A DNA stretch of 64,000 nucleotides from Actinoallomurus sp963799975 (lineage in GTDB: Bacteria; Actinomycetota; Actinomycetes; Streptosporangiales; Streptosporangiaceae), in assembly GCA_963799975.1 (NCBI GenBank), contig CAWCZF010000002.1, positions 496,001 through 560,000 of the forward strand, read 5' to 3'. This document shows positions 18,039-29,069 of this stretch, one piece after another (positions within the stretch are counted from its first letter, which is position 1; each line of letters begins with the position of its first letter). The translations under genes were made by a program, and so were the position numbers. The notes under the pieces were generated by a model. That model was not told the origin of the DNA. It saw only the letters and a program-made list of their open reading frames with translations, and did no database searches.

Positions 18039-18555
18039 TGGCCCAGCGTTCGTGGTCACGCCAGCATCCGTCGATGCGTACGAGCCCGGGCGAGAACCCC
18101 TCCTTGCGGAACCCGACCCGGCGTACGAGGGCCAGCGACCGCTCGTTCTGCGGCTGGATGTCGGCCTCCAGCCGATGCAGCCCCAGGTCACCGAACGCGA
18201 AGCGCATGACCAGCTCCAGCGCCTCGGACATGTACCCGCGGCGTTGGGCGGGCGCGAAGACGCCGTAGCCGATCGTGGCGCGGTCATAGGGGCCGCGCAC
18301 GATCTCGTTGACGTTGACGAACCCGGCCAGCGCGCCGGTGTCCAGCCGGTACGCCACCAGACCTTCGGCGGCCACCCGGTCATGGCGCGCGAGGTACTCC
18401 TCGAACTCCGCGGGCGTCTTGGGCGTCTTGATCCACGGCCGGTGGAGGTCACGGCTCAGGGCCGCCAGCCGCGTGAACTCGGCCAGGTCACCGCCCTCGA
18501 CCCGGCGGAGCCCGGTGCGGCCGGTCTGGTGGAGCACTTCGCCGAGCACGCTCAT
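18019..18555 (-). CDS. GNAT family N-acetyltransferase (RimJ/RimL type)
   Basis: A 178-residue intact acetyltransferase. The acetyl-CoA site motif is GYGVFAPAQRRGYMSEAL (Q/R-x-x-G-x-G/A pattern). HRLEADIQPQNERSLALVRRVGFRKEG is the typical RimJ/RimL C-terminal half with the conserved Asn. Substrates of this group are protein N-termini, antibiotics or amino sugars, and the target is unknown. It is one of the few undamaged frames in this part of the window. It starts downstream of the biosynthetic operon's terminator. Confidence 0.88.
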   Translation of the reverse strand: MSVLGEVLHQTGRTGLRRVEGGDLAEFTRLAALSRDLHRPWIKTPKTPAEFEEYLARHDRVAAEGLVAYRLDTGALAGFVNVNEIVRGPYDRATIGYGVFAPAQRRGYMSEALELVMRFAFGDLGLHRLEADIQPQNERSLALVRRVGFRKEGFSPGLVRIDGCWRDHERWAITSDLA

Positions 18556-18618
18556 GAACCTACCTCCGGGCAGCTCAGACGGTCAGCAGCCCGGAACGAA
18601 GACGTACCGCCGCGTTCC

Positions 18619-18656
18619 TCCTCCGGTACGGGTGGGGCGGGCCCCGTACCGGAGGA
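18619..18656. terminator. Strong hairpin ending the NRPS/GT20/cupin operon
   Basis: A perfect 14-bp inverted repeat (TCCTCCGGTACGGG / CCCGTACCGGAGGA) with a 10-base loop lies 25 bases past the stop of the last operon gene (18681) and before the GNAT gene. It is symmetric and may work on both strands. Confidence 0.65.
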
Positions 18657-18680
18657 AGGACCGACGAAGGCCGGGCCGCG

Positions 18681-19701
18681 TCAGCGCCGGGCCCGCTCAG
18701 CCCGCGACGGTCGTCCGTGCCCGCAGGCCGCCGTGTGCGGCCAGCACTGCCCGTACGCCTCCCACGCCAGGCGCTGGAATGCGGCCAGACGGGACGGCGA
18801 GGCGTACAGATGCAGGTCGGCCAGGGACTCGCCGGGGGCCAGCAGCGACTGGAGCCAGTCCGTACGCGGCGCGCCCGGTCGGCCGGTCCCAGGTGAGCGG
18901 CACGGCCGGCGAGCCGAACAGCCGACATACCCGTGCCCGTGCCCGTCGCGAAACGCGGCGACCTCAAGGGGCGCGGCCCGACGGTACTTCTCCTCCCCCG
19001 GACGCCCGCGAGACCACCGCTCCACACCGCCGACGTCGGTGCTCAGGTTGAACACCACCGCCGGGCCCTCCAGCGCGTACGTCACGTGCCAGATGTCGAA
19101 CGGCACCGCGATCGACGTCGCCGGGTTCGCAGAGATGCTCGTACAGGAACCGGCGTCCGTCGTGGGTGTCGGCCGCCCACCAGCATGAGCACGCGGCCGG
19201 TCAGCGTCTGGAAGATCTCCAGCTGGCCGGGCAGGTTCCAGTGCCCGGTGGAGCGGAACGGCTCGTCGCCCGGCAGCGTGCCCGGCTGGTACACGACCAG
19301 GTCGGCGAACAGATGGTCACCGCCGACCGCGCCCGGCCGGCGCACGCAACCCCTGCCGGTCTTGTCCCGCGGCGGCAGGAAGTCGCGGATCGCGTGGTAG
19401 AGCACCGGGTCGTAGCCTTGGCGTGCCGCGCGGCCAGGGCGGGACCGTCGGCGAAGTAGCCGCCCGCTCGCAGCAGGTCGACAGGGTACGGTGCGACGGG
19501 AGGCAGCGGTCGCCGTCGATCGCCAGTGACGCTCGCCGGGGTCCAGCGTGACGCCCGCGATGCCGAGCGCCAGCGGTGCGCCCTCCGTGACGCGCGCGTC
19601 GTCGACGCCGATGATCCCGCGGTGCCGCAGATGCTCCAGGACCGTCCGCCGTACCGACAGCCGGTGGCCGGTGTGATCGCCCGACGTGCGCTCCCGATCA
19701 T
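18681..19701 (-). CDS. Cupin-like protein of the NRPS/GT20 operon (frame-disrupted)
   Basis: About 340 residues. The ATG at 19701 overlaps the TGA of the GT20 gene (ATGA). Coherent pieces in successive frames are RRTVLEHLRHRGIIGVDDAR, YPVDLLRAGGYFADGPALAA, LYHAIRDFLPPRDKTGRGCV, FADLVVYQPGTLPGDEPFRS, TGHWNLPGQLEIFQTLTGRV and VPFDIWHVTYALEGPAVVFN. The H-W-x..E-I-F..G-R-V-L-M and D-I-W-H-V-T-Y patterns look like the two strand motifs of a cupin barrel of the phosphoglucose-isomerase or sugar-isomerase type. Slips occur near 18900, 19125, 19410, 19500 and 19650. It probably acts on a sugar or sugar-derived intermediate for the adjacent GT20 enzyme. No exact family was recognised. Confidence 0.6.
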
Positions 19702-21094
19702 GACTCGGTCAGCTTGGCCAGCCAGCCGGCGGCGGTCTGGCCGCGCAGCAGTTCACGGCCGGCTCGGCTGCGCGGCGGATGCCTCGCCGCCGTTCATCGC
19801 CTCTAGCATGGTCAGCGGCGGTCGACTCGACGTCGAACGGCTCGATCGGCGTCACGTGCCCGGCGAGCTGCTCGTACGCGCCGGCGTTGACCGACAGCAG
19901 CAGCGGCGCCCGTTCGCCCAGGTAGAGCGCCTCCTTGGCGACGAGGTTCATCCCGTCCAGCGTCGGGTTCACCAGCGTGAGGGTCGGCCGACGGACAGCG
20001 CGGCCACCACGCAGCTACGGGTGGTGGCCAGGTCGGGGTAGACGAGCGAGACGGCCGGGCGGTTCGGCAGGCCGAACTGGTCGTTGATCCGCGACACCAT
20101 CTTCTCGCACTTGCGTTGCAGGTCACGGGTGCGTTCGGTGGTACGGCTCGGCGGGGTGGCCACCGCGCAGAACCACCACTCGTCGGCCAGTCCGGGCTTG
20201 CGCTCCAGCACGCTCTCGTACGCCGCGAAGCCGCGCGGCAGGTTCTTCCACAGGTCGATGCGGTCGGCGCGGGCGATCATCTGCCGGCCCTCGCCGAGCC
20301 CGTGCAGGTGCTCCTGCCACAGCGCGGTGTCGGGCTGAGCCGCGCATCCGCTCCACGGCGTCGACGTCGAGCGGGAACGGGGCGACCGCGATGCGGGTCT
20401 CGTGCCCCTCGAAGAGCACCTGGGCATCCTAGACCGAACAGCCGGGCAGGAACCGCGCGCAGCAGGCCAGGAACGCCTTCGCCCAGCGGGTGGAGTGGAA
20501 GCCGACGATGTCGCAGCGCAGCAGGCTGGCCAGGATCCGGTCGCGGATGCGCGTGGGCAGCAGGCCGAAGTAGTCCGGGTCGCACCAGGGCAGCCCGTGG
20601 AAGAAGGCGAGCCGTCCGCCGGTCTGCGCGCCGAGCATCTCCGGCACCAGGAACAGGTGGTAGTCGTTGATCAGCACGAGCTCGTCCGGCGCGTTCGTCA
20701 TCAGCTTCGCCAGCCGGTCCGCGTACGCCCGGTTGACCGTCTCGTAGCCGGTCCACGCGTCGGCGAACCGCCGGTCGAACATCGGCTCGCGCGCCGTGTC
20801 GAACAGGTAGTGGAACAGCCACAGCATCAGCCGGATGCCGATCTCGGTGTAGTGCTGTTCGAGCACCGCCTTGGGCTGGCGCACCTGGTGCAGCGTCACG
20901 CCGCCGGCAGCGTCGTCACCTCGACCGACTCGGCACCGGGCGGGCCGGCGGTGGGCGCCGTGCAGATCCAGTCGCCGCCGTGCTCGCCGAGCAGCGTGAC
21001 CAGCAGGGGCACCAGGCCGCCGGGCGAGCGGGGCGACAGGCCCGTCCCCGTCCTGCCATCGGGGGGCACTGTTGCTGCAAATGAGAAGTTTCAT
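19698..21094 (-). CDS. GT20 glycosyltransferase, trehalose-6-phosphate synthase/VldE-like (frame-disrupted)
   Basis: About 465 residues, the normal OtsA length. ATG 21094 opens with MKLLICSNSAP. The core follows the GT20 plan: GGLVPLL N-loop region, IGIRLMLWLFHYLFD, DELVLINDYHLFLVPEML, FFHGLPWCDPDYFGLLP, CDIVGFHSTRWAKAFL, IDLWKNLPRGFAAYESVLER, and the donor-binding PTLDGMNLVAKEALYLGERA, then EPFDVESTA. The OtsA N-loop Arg (SNR) is Ser here (SNS), hinting that the acceptor is not glucose-6-phosphate. Frame slips include one at a six-G run near 21060. The gene lies between NRPS and cupin genes with four-base overlaps, so a sugar or pseudosugar transfer step in a natural product is more likely than trehalose metabolism. 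Confidence 0.8.
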
Positions 21095-21101
21095 GTGTGG
21101 C

Positions 21102-24100
21102 TCATCCTTGAGTCGGCGCGCCGTGCGCGCGGGGTGGCCGGTGTTCCCGCAGGCCGATGAGGTCGTCCGCGATGGCGTCCGGCACCTCGTCGTCGAAGCG
21201 GGAAACGCGGCCGTATCGGGCGGCGAGCGGGGCTGCTCGCCGCCATGACCAGGCCGAAGACGACGGACATGAACCCGACGCCCCGCCCATTGCCGGTGCC
21301 GATCGCGGCGCCGTCCGTGCGGGCCACGCCGAGAGCGTCGCGCCAGATCTCCGCCAGCGCGGTCTCCATGGCCCCTCGGGGTCGTCCGAACCTTCCGTGG
21401 TGCGTTGCGCCCGCGCGGCCGCGCGGGGTGCCGCCGCGGCGTCGCCGCAAGGACGCCGAGCTCGGAAAGGCGCGCGTCCGGTACGGCGCAGGCGAGCGTG
21501 AGCAGGTCGACCAGGTCACGCGCCAGCGCGCGGACGGTCGCGGGCTCGAACAGGTCGGCGTTGTAGACGAACTCCGCCACGCGCCGCCCTCGCCCCAGCT
21601 CACCTCCAGCGTCAGGTCGACCTGCGCCGTGCGGTGTCCGACCTCGAAGGGACTGACCTCCAGGCCGGCCAGGTCCAGGGCGACACTCGCCAGGTCGAGG
21701 CGGAACATCGCCTGGAACACCGGCGTACGGCTCGAGGTCGCGCGGGCAGGCCAGCTCGGCCACCAGCCGGTCGAAGGGCACGTCGGCGTGCGCGTACGCC
21801 TCCAGCGCGGCGGTGCGCGTACGCGAGACCAGGTCACGGAAGGTCGGGTCGCCGGACAGGTCGCCGCGCAGCGCGAGCGTGTTGACGAACAGGCCGATCA
21901 GCGGCTCCAGCTCGACCTCGTCCCGTACGGAGATGGGCGTGCCGACGCAGACGTCGTCCAGGCCGCTGTGCCGCGCCAGCACCGCCTGGTAGGCGGCCAG
22001 CACGGTCATGAACAGCGTCGCCCGCCGGCTCCGCGCGAACCGCGCCACCTCGGCGTACGGAGCACGACCGGCAGCCGTTGCCGCAGCGTGGCCCCGCGCG
22101 AGGTGCGGACCGGCGGACGCTCGCGGCTGCCGTGCAGGTCCAGCGGCGGCACGCCGGCGAGCCGCCGAGCCAGTAGTCCGGCCGCTCGGCCCCGGACTCA
22201 CGCCGCTGCCACAGCGCGTAGTCGGCGTACTGGATCGGCAGCGGCGGCACCTCCGCGTCCCCGCGGTACAGCGCGGCGATCTCCTCGCACATCAGCCCGA
22301 GGGACCAGCCGTCGGCGACGATGTGGTGGAGGACCAGGCACAGCAGGTGCTCGCCGTCGCCGAGGCGGACCAGCGTGGCCCGCAGCAGCGGCCCCCGCTC
22401 CAGGTCGAAGGGCGCCTCGATCTGCTGGACGAACAGGTCGCGGGCCGGCGTTCGCCGTCGGCCGCGCCTCCAGCAGGGCGACGAGTCAGCGCCACCGGCA
22501 CGGGCGGCTCGACGACCTGGAGCGGGACGCCGCCACGCCGGGGAACCGGGTGCGCAGGCACTCGTGCCGCGCGACCAGGTCCGACAGCGCTCGGGCGAGC
22601 CGGTCCGGCGCGAGCGGGCCGCGGATCCGGCGCGCGACGAACACGTGGTACGCGGTGTCGGATGGGTCCAGCTGGTGCAGGATACCACAGCCGCTCCTGG
22701 CCCCAGGACAGCGGCAGGTCCGCATCGCGGCGGGGGACGCGGGACGATGAGCGGCGCGTCGGGGAGCGGCCGGCCGTCATCGCGTCTCCCCCGATGCCGG
22801 GTGCGGGAGTCGGCCGGGCAGCCGCCCCGCCGCCGCCACCACGCCGCGGATCGTGGGCGTGTCGTAGAACGATCTGCAGCGGCAGGTCCAGGCGCAGCCG
22901 GCGGCGCATGCGCGCGGCGATCTGGGTGATCGTCAGCGAGTGGCCGCCGAGGTCGAACAGGTCGTCATCCAGGCCGATCCGCTCGACGCCGAGCACCTCC
23001 AGCCCAGATGGCGCGGACGTCGTCCGCGAGCCGGCCGTCGCCGGCCGCGTGGCGTCCTCGGCCGTCCGGGCGCGGGCCGGGCGGCGAGCGCGGCGTAGTC
23101 GAGCTTGCCGTTCGCGGTCATCGGCAGGGCGTCCAGCCGGCGAACGCGGCCGGGATCATGTAGTCGGGCAGCCGGGTGGCGAGGTGCGGCGCGCAGCAGG
23201 CGGCGACGGCGGGGTGCACGCCGGGCGCGACGTACGCGACAGCCGCCGGTCGCCGTCCGTGCCGGCGACGACCACGGCGGCCTGGGCCGCGCCGGGGTGG
23301 CAGCGGATCGCGGCCTCGACCTCCCCGGGCTCGATCCGGTTGCCGCGCAGCTTGACCTGCCGGTCGATGCGGCCGAGGTAGTCCAGGTCGCCGTCCTCGC
23401 GCCAGCGGGCGAGGTCGCCGGTGCGGTAGAGCCGCCGACCCGGGCGTGAACCGGTCGGGTACGAACCGCTCGGCGGTCAGCTCGGGCCGGCCCAGGTAGC
23501 CCAGGGCGACGCCCGGGCCGCCGATCAGCAGCTCGCCCGGGATCGCCGACCGGCACCGGCTCGCCTGGGCGTCCACGACGTACAGGCGCACGTTCTGGAT
23601 CGGCCGCCCGATCGGCAGCCGCGACGGCCCGCCACCGGCCCCGGCTCGCAGTGCCAGGAGCTGACGTCGATGGCCGCCTCGGTCGGGCCGTACAGGTTGT
23701 GCAGCTCACCGGGCATCCGCCGGAGGAACTCGGCCGCCAGCGCGGGCGGTGAGCTCCTCGCCGCTGCAGATCGTACGGCGCAGGCTGACGCAGGACGCGA
23801 CGTCCGGCTCCTCCAGGAAGGCCCCCAGCATCGAGGGCACGAAGTGCACGGTCGTGATCCTCGGTCGGCGATGACCTGGCGCAGGTACGCCGGGTCGCGG
23901 TGGCCGCCGGGACTCGCCATACCAGCCGGGCGCCGGTCAGCAGCGGCCAGAACAGCTCCCAGACCGACACGTCGAAGCCGATCGGCGTCTTCTGCAGCAC
24001 GGCGTCTCCGGCGTCCAGCGGCAAGGTGCGCTGCATCCAGTCGAGCCGGTTGACACAGGCCGCGGTGGCTGTTCGGCACGCCCTTCGGCGTCCCGGTCGA

Positions 24101-25884
24101 GCCGGAGGTGTAGATCACGTACGCGGGGTCGTCCGGCCCGGCGAGCGGTTCGGGGGCGTGGCGGGCTGGTCGGCCGGCGGTCTGTTCGAGCAGCGCGGCC
24201 CGTACGCCCGCGCCGGTAGCCGAGGGGCGAGCAGGCCGGCGGACAGGACGAGCCGTACGCCCGCGTCGGCGAGCATGAACGCCAGCCGCTCGTCGGGCTG
24301 GTCGGGGTCCAGCGGCAGGTACGCCGCGCCGGCACTTGCAGCACGGCGAGCAGGCCGGCGACGAGGTCGGCCGAGCGGCGCGCGAAGCACGCCGACCACC
24401 GCGCCGGGCCGTACGCCCTCCTCGCGCAGCAGGTGCGCCAGCCGGTTCGCCCGGCGCGTCAGCTCCGCGTAGGTGAGCGGCTCGCTCGTCGGACTCGACG
24501 GCGGTCGCGTCCGGGGTGCGCCGGACCTGGGCTGTGATCAGCCGGTCCACCGTCGTCGCCTCGGGGTAGGGCCGCGCGGTGTCGTTGCACTCGAGCAGCA
24601 ACTGCCGTTGCGCTCGGCCTCGGTGAGCAGGGGCGAGGTCGGTCAGCGGCCGGTCGGGGTCCGCGTGGCGTCATGCAGCAGCGTGCGCAGGTGACCGGCG
24701 ATCCGCCGTACGGCGCCGGGTGACGAGGACACGGGACGGTGTGGCCGCGCGGTGACCGTGCCGTCGGGCGCGTCCACGACCTGCAGGTGCAGGGCGCGCG
24801 CGCGGCGTGGGTGGAACGCGTCCAGTCCGAGCCGCGCGGTGAGCCCGGCCGGCCAGCGCGGTTCCTCCGCGCGCCGCCGGTAGCTGATCGAGACCGGGGC
24901 GAGCGAGAGCCCGGCGGGCACGCCTGGCGGCGACGTGGCTGAGCGGGACGCGCGCGGACCCGGTACAGCTCGCGCAGGCCGGCCACGCGTGGTCGCGGGC
25001 GAAGTCGCCGAAGTCCGCATGCGCCTCGGGGCTGCCGCTGAGCGGGAGCTGGTTGACGTACATGCCGATCCGGTCCGCGCGTCGCCTCGGTGCGGGTGCC
25101 CAGGTCGACCGCGACCGTCACCGGGTCGTTGCCGTAGCTCAGCAGCACCGCGCGCAGCGCGGCGAGCAACAGCTCGAAGCGGGTCACGCCGAGCCGGTCG
25201 GCGGTCGTACCGACCGCGCGGGACAGCTCGGCGTCGATGCCGCGCACGGATCGGCGAAGCCCGCCTCGCCGCGTCATCGGGCAGCACCACCTCGCCCGGG
25301 GCCGTCCACCTGCGCCCCAGAACTCCCGGGCCGCGGCCTCCCTCGCCGGCCGGGCGGCGGCGCGCGACCGGCGCGGCTCGGGCAGCGGCGGACGCGCCGT
25401 GCCGTCGAGGGCCGCGCGGTAGCCGGCCGCGAGATCGGCGACCAGGACGTCCTTCGACTCGCCGTCGAAGACCAGATGGTGGGCCACGACGACGAGTACG
25501 TGGCGCGCGGCGTCCAGGTTCACCAGCGTGAACCGGCACAGCGGGCCCTTGCCGCGCTCGAACGGCCGTACGGCCTCGTCCTCCACGCGCTGACGCGCCG
25601 CCTCGGCCCGGCGCTCCTCCGGCAGCCCGGACAGGTCGATCACGTCCAGCCCCGGCGCCGGGACGGGCATCAGGTAGGGCACGCCGTCGGTCACGTGCAC
25701 CGCGGTGGCGAGCACCGGGTGGCGGCCGAGCACGGACGCGCAGGCGAGGCGCAGCGCCTCGACGTCCAGCTCGCCGTCGAAGTCGACGGTCAGCGGCAGG
25801 TGGTAGGCGGTACCGGCACGGCCCAGCTCCTCGGTGAACCAGACGCCGGCCTGCTCCGGAGACAGCGGGATGCGGGGTGATCAT
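21102..25884 (-). CDS. NRPS protein B: C-A(Ser)-T-C with a degenerate carrier-like tail (frame-disrupted)
   Basis: About 1590 residues. ATG 25884 overlaps the stop of NRPS A and follows GGGAG by seven bases. Domains in order: condensation (HHLVFDGES near 25470); adenylation 24.6-23.1 kb (YVIYTSGSTGTPKGV, IGFDVSVWELFWPL, TTVHFVPSML, RRTICSGEEL, LHNLYGPTEAAIDVSSW, ANGKLDYAAL); carrier (DDLFDLGGHSL near 22950); second condensation (HHIVADGWS near 22320). Specificity residues read DVWHISLID-K, the serine code. The tail begins like a carrier domain (ALAEIWRDALGVARTDG), but no GG-x-S motif is seen in any frame, and no thioesterase follows. At least ten slips occur. The start of the protein overlaps NRPS A by four bases. 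Confidence 0.85.
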
Positions 25885-28800
25885 CGGTAGCTCCCTGCCG
25901 GTGTCGAGGAAGCGCGGGTCAGCTCGGAGAGGCGACGGTGACGGTCGGAGGTGGTGGCGCGTGCCGCCAGCGCCACGAGGTGGTCGGCGAGATCGGCGAC
26001 GGTGTCCGGCGGCGAAGGCGTGCCGGTTGTAGGTCAGCCGCCCCTCGATCCGGCCGCCGCGCAGCTCGGCCAGCTCCAGCTTGGGCACGCCGCGGTCCTC
26101 GGCCGGGCAGCGGCCAGCTCCACACGAGGCCGTGCGGCAGCGCGTACTCCTCGGAGATCAGGCCGGGGAAGTGCGGCTCGCCCAGCCAGCGGCTGAACGG
26201 GATCTCCACCGGGTACGGCACGGCAGCGCCGAACTCCTCGAACGGGTACGCCTGGCGGTCGGTCGCGGTCGAGCAGCCCGTCGCGTACACGCTCGACCAG
26301 CGCGGCTCAGCGGCGGGTCGTCGCCGACATGGTACCCGTACGAGCAGGGACTGGGCCAGGCAGCCGACCGCGGACTCGAACTCCGGCCGCGTCCGCCCGG
26401 TGATCGGGGTCAGCGCGACGAACTCATCCGCGCCGGTGTGCCGCGCCAGCACCGCGAGCCAGCACGCGGCGACCAGCGTGAACGCGCTCGGCCCGCTGCC
26501 GGTCGGCGGTGGCGCGCAGGCCCGGCGGCCAGCTCGCGGTCGAAGAGGAACCGGTGGCGCGCGGCCTCGTACACGTGCGCGGGAGCGGCGGCCGGGGAAG
26601 TGCTCGACCGCCGCCGGCGCTCCGTCGAGCTCCGCGCGCCACTGCGGCCGCGTACGCGCCCACTGCCGCCGGTTCCAGGCGACCACCTCGGCGGCTCTGC
26701 GTCGCGGGCGGCAGCTCCGGCGGCTGCCCGGAGCGCAGCGCGGAGTAGATCAGGCCGAGCTCGTGCAGCAGCACGCCCATCGACCAGCCGTCGACCACGA
26801 GGTGGTGCGCGACCAGCGCGGCGAGGTGTTCCTCCTCGCCGATGTGGACGACGACGACGCGTACGAGCGGGCCGTGCCGCCAGTCGAACGGCCGCTCGAC
26901 CTCGCTCCTGAGCTGCGGCGGCGTCGTGCCGCCGGTCGGCCTCGGTCGCGCCGCCCGCCTTGCGCGTGACCAGCTCGGGCGGCAGGTCGGCGCGTACGGT
27001 GGCGGTCCAGCCGTCCAGGTCGGCGTGAAGCGGGTGCGCAGGGCGTCGTGGCGGCGGACGAGCGTGTCCAGCGCCTCGGCGAGCAGGCCCGCGTCGAGCG
27101 TGTCGTGGATGCGCGTGGCGACGTGCATCGGGCCGACGTCGCGGGGCGGGTCCATCTCGTGCATCCAGTTCAGCAGGTGGGCCTGGAGCGCGCTGACGGC
27201 CTGCGGCGCGTCGCGCGTGACGGGCCGCGCCTCGGCGGGGTGCGCCTCGTCGATCCAGGCGGCCTGCCCGGCGAGGACGGGCCGCTCGAAGACGACCGCC
27301 GAGGGCACCTCGACGCCGAACTCCTCACCCGCGAGCGTGGCGAGCTGCGCGGCGCGCATCGAGTCGCCGCCGCGCGCGAAGAAGTCGTCCGCCGCGGCCG
27401 ACGCGGCCGCCGCCGAGCAGGCGTGTCCACAGCCCGGCCAGGGCGATCTCGGTGGGCGACTCCGGCGCCGGTCCGCCGGGAACCGCGCCCAGGGCCAGCA
27501 TCGCGCGCAGCTCGCCGCTTGGCCACCTTTCCGGCCGCGTTGTACGGCAGCTCCTCGGTGTAGCGGATACGGGCGGGAAGCTCGTGCCGGCCCAGCCGCT
27601 CGGCCAGGAAGGAGCGCAGGTCGGTCTCTCCGGCGCCGGCCCGCCGGGACGACGGCGGCGGCGAGCACCTCGCCGAGCACCGGGTGCGGCACGCCGACGA
27701 CCGCCGCCGCGGCCACCGCGGGATGCTCGTGCAGCATCGCCTCGACCCGGAGCGTGGAGACCGGGAGCGCGCCGGACTTGACGAGATCGTCGGCCCGGTC
27801 GACCAGGTGCAGGTAGCCCGCCTCGTCCTGGTAGCCGAGGTCGCCCATCGCCACCCAGCGGCCGTCGAACACCCGCGTGCCGTCCGCCCCGTGGTAGCGG
27901 CGCGGCGTCGCGGCCGAGCGCAGCCAGACCGTGCCCGTACGGCCCATGGGCACGGGCCGTCCGTCCTCGCCGGTGATGCGCAGGTCGCCGGACCAGGTGG
28001 GGCGGCCGAGCGCGGCGGGCCGCTCCGGGTCGAAGACCATGGTGAGCTGGGCCGGGGCCGCCTCGGTCGAGGTGTAGGTGTTGGTCAGCGTGACGCCGGG
28101 CAGCGCGTCGGTCAGGGCGAGCGCCACCGCGGGCGGCAGCGCGGCCGCGGTGGAGCCGAACGAGCAGGACGCTCGACAGGTCGTGCCGCTCGGGGATCCA
28201 CCGGTTGACCAGCTCGGCGGCCATCGCGGGGACGAGGAAGACGCTGCCGACGCGGTGGCGGGCGATCAGCGCGCCGAACTCATCCGCGTCGAAGACCGGC
28301 GCGATCAGCGTGGTCGGCCGCGCCACGAGGGCGTTGACCAGCATGGTCTGCGCGGCGTTCGAGCCGAGCGCGAACGCGTGCAGGCAGTGCTCGGAGTGTG
28401 CCAGCGGCCGCCGCCGCGCGTACGGGTCGAGGCCGTGCGTCAGGTTCGCGTGGTCGGCGGCGACGGCCTTCGGCGATCCGGTGGTCCCGGAGGTGCACAG
28501 GATCTGCGCGGTGTCCTCCGGGCGTACGGTCACCTCGAGGGTGCCGCCCGCCGTGTGCTGGAGTTCGTCGGCGCGGGCGAGCCAGCCGGGCGTGGCGGGC
28601 ACCGGGCCGCGGCGGCCGTGCACGGTGCCGGCGACGCCGCACTGGCGGAGCAGGTCGGCGATGGCCGGCAGGCCGAGGTGCGCGCCGAGCGGCACGGCGA
28701 CGCCGCCCGCCTTCTGCACGCCGCAGTAGGCGACCGCGAAGTCGATCCAGTCGTCGGGGTCGAAGACGAGCCCGGCGGGGTCCCCGTGGCGCAGGCCGCG

Positions 28801-28992
28801 CTCGCGCACGCCACGGGCCACCGCGTCCGAGCGCAGGTCCCAGTCCCGGTACGTGAGGGACTCGCCGCCCGCGAGCCGGAGCGCGACGCGGTCCGGCTCG
28901 GCCGCGGCGCGCGCCGTGAGCAGATCCGGCACGGTGCAGGGCTTGACCGCACGCGTGGATGCCGGAGACTCAGGCACGTCGGCACCGTTCAC
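25881..28992 (-). CDS. NRPS protein A: loading ANL adenylation-T-C (frame-disrupted)
   Basis: About 1035 residues from GTG 28992. The N-terminal ANL domain has ILCTSGTTGSPKAVA (A3), NTYTSTEAAPAQL (A5), MGDLGYQDEAGYLHLVDRAD (A7/A8) and a C-terminal lobe. The A4 position reads HAFALGSNAAQTM, without the Asp that binds the alpha-amino group, so it likely loads a non-amino carboxylic acid. A carrier domain with ARGGDSMRAAQL (near 27360) follows, then a condensation domain with HHLVVDGWSMG (near 26800) and a natural end DTVADLADHLVAL. Slips occur near 28160, 27640, 27540, 27410, 27020, 26690, 26510 and elsewhere. It is the first gene of the operon and sits behind a clear promoter. Confidence 0.85.
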
Positions 28993-29054
28993 CCACGACG
29001 ATCCGCCTCCTCGTCGCCGTCCGCACGACAGGTTCGACCAACCACCTGGCGCGC

Positions 29055-29069
29055 ATGCATGTTATGCAT
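29055..29069. promoter_or_regulatory. ATGCAT inverted repeat, operator candidate
   Basis: ATGCAT-GTT-ATGCAT forms a 15-base dyad. It covers the -10 element and probable transcription start of the NRPS operon. AT-rich symmetric sites are rare in this window, so a repressor site is plausible. Confidence 0.45.

Noticed and set aside
21102..28992. Programmed frameshifting in the NRPS genes
   Set aside because: There are too many slips, at unrelated sites and in both directions, with no shared slippery sequence. Sequence error or decay is far more likely.
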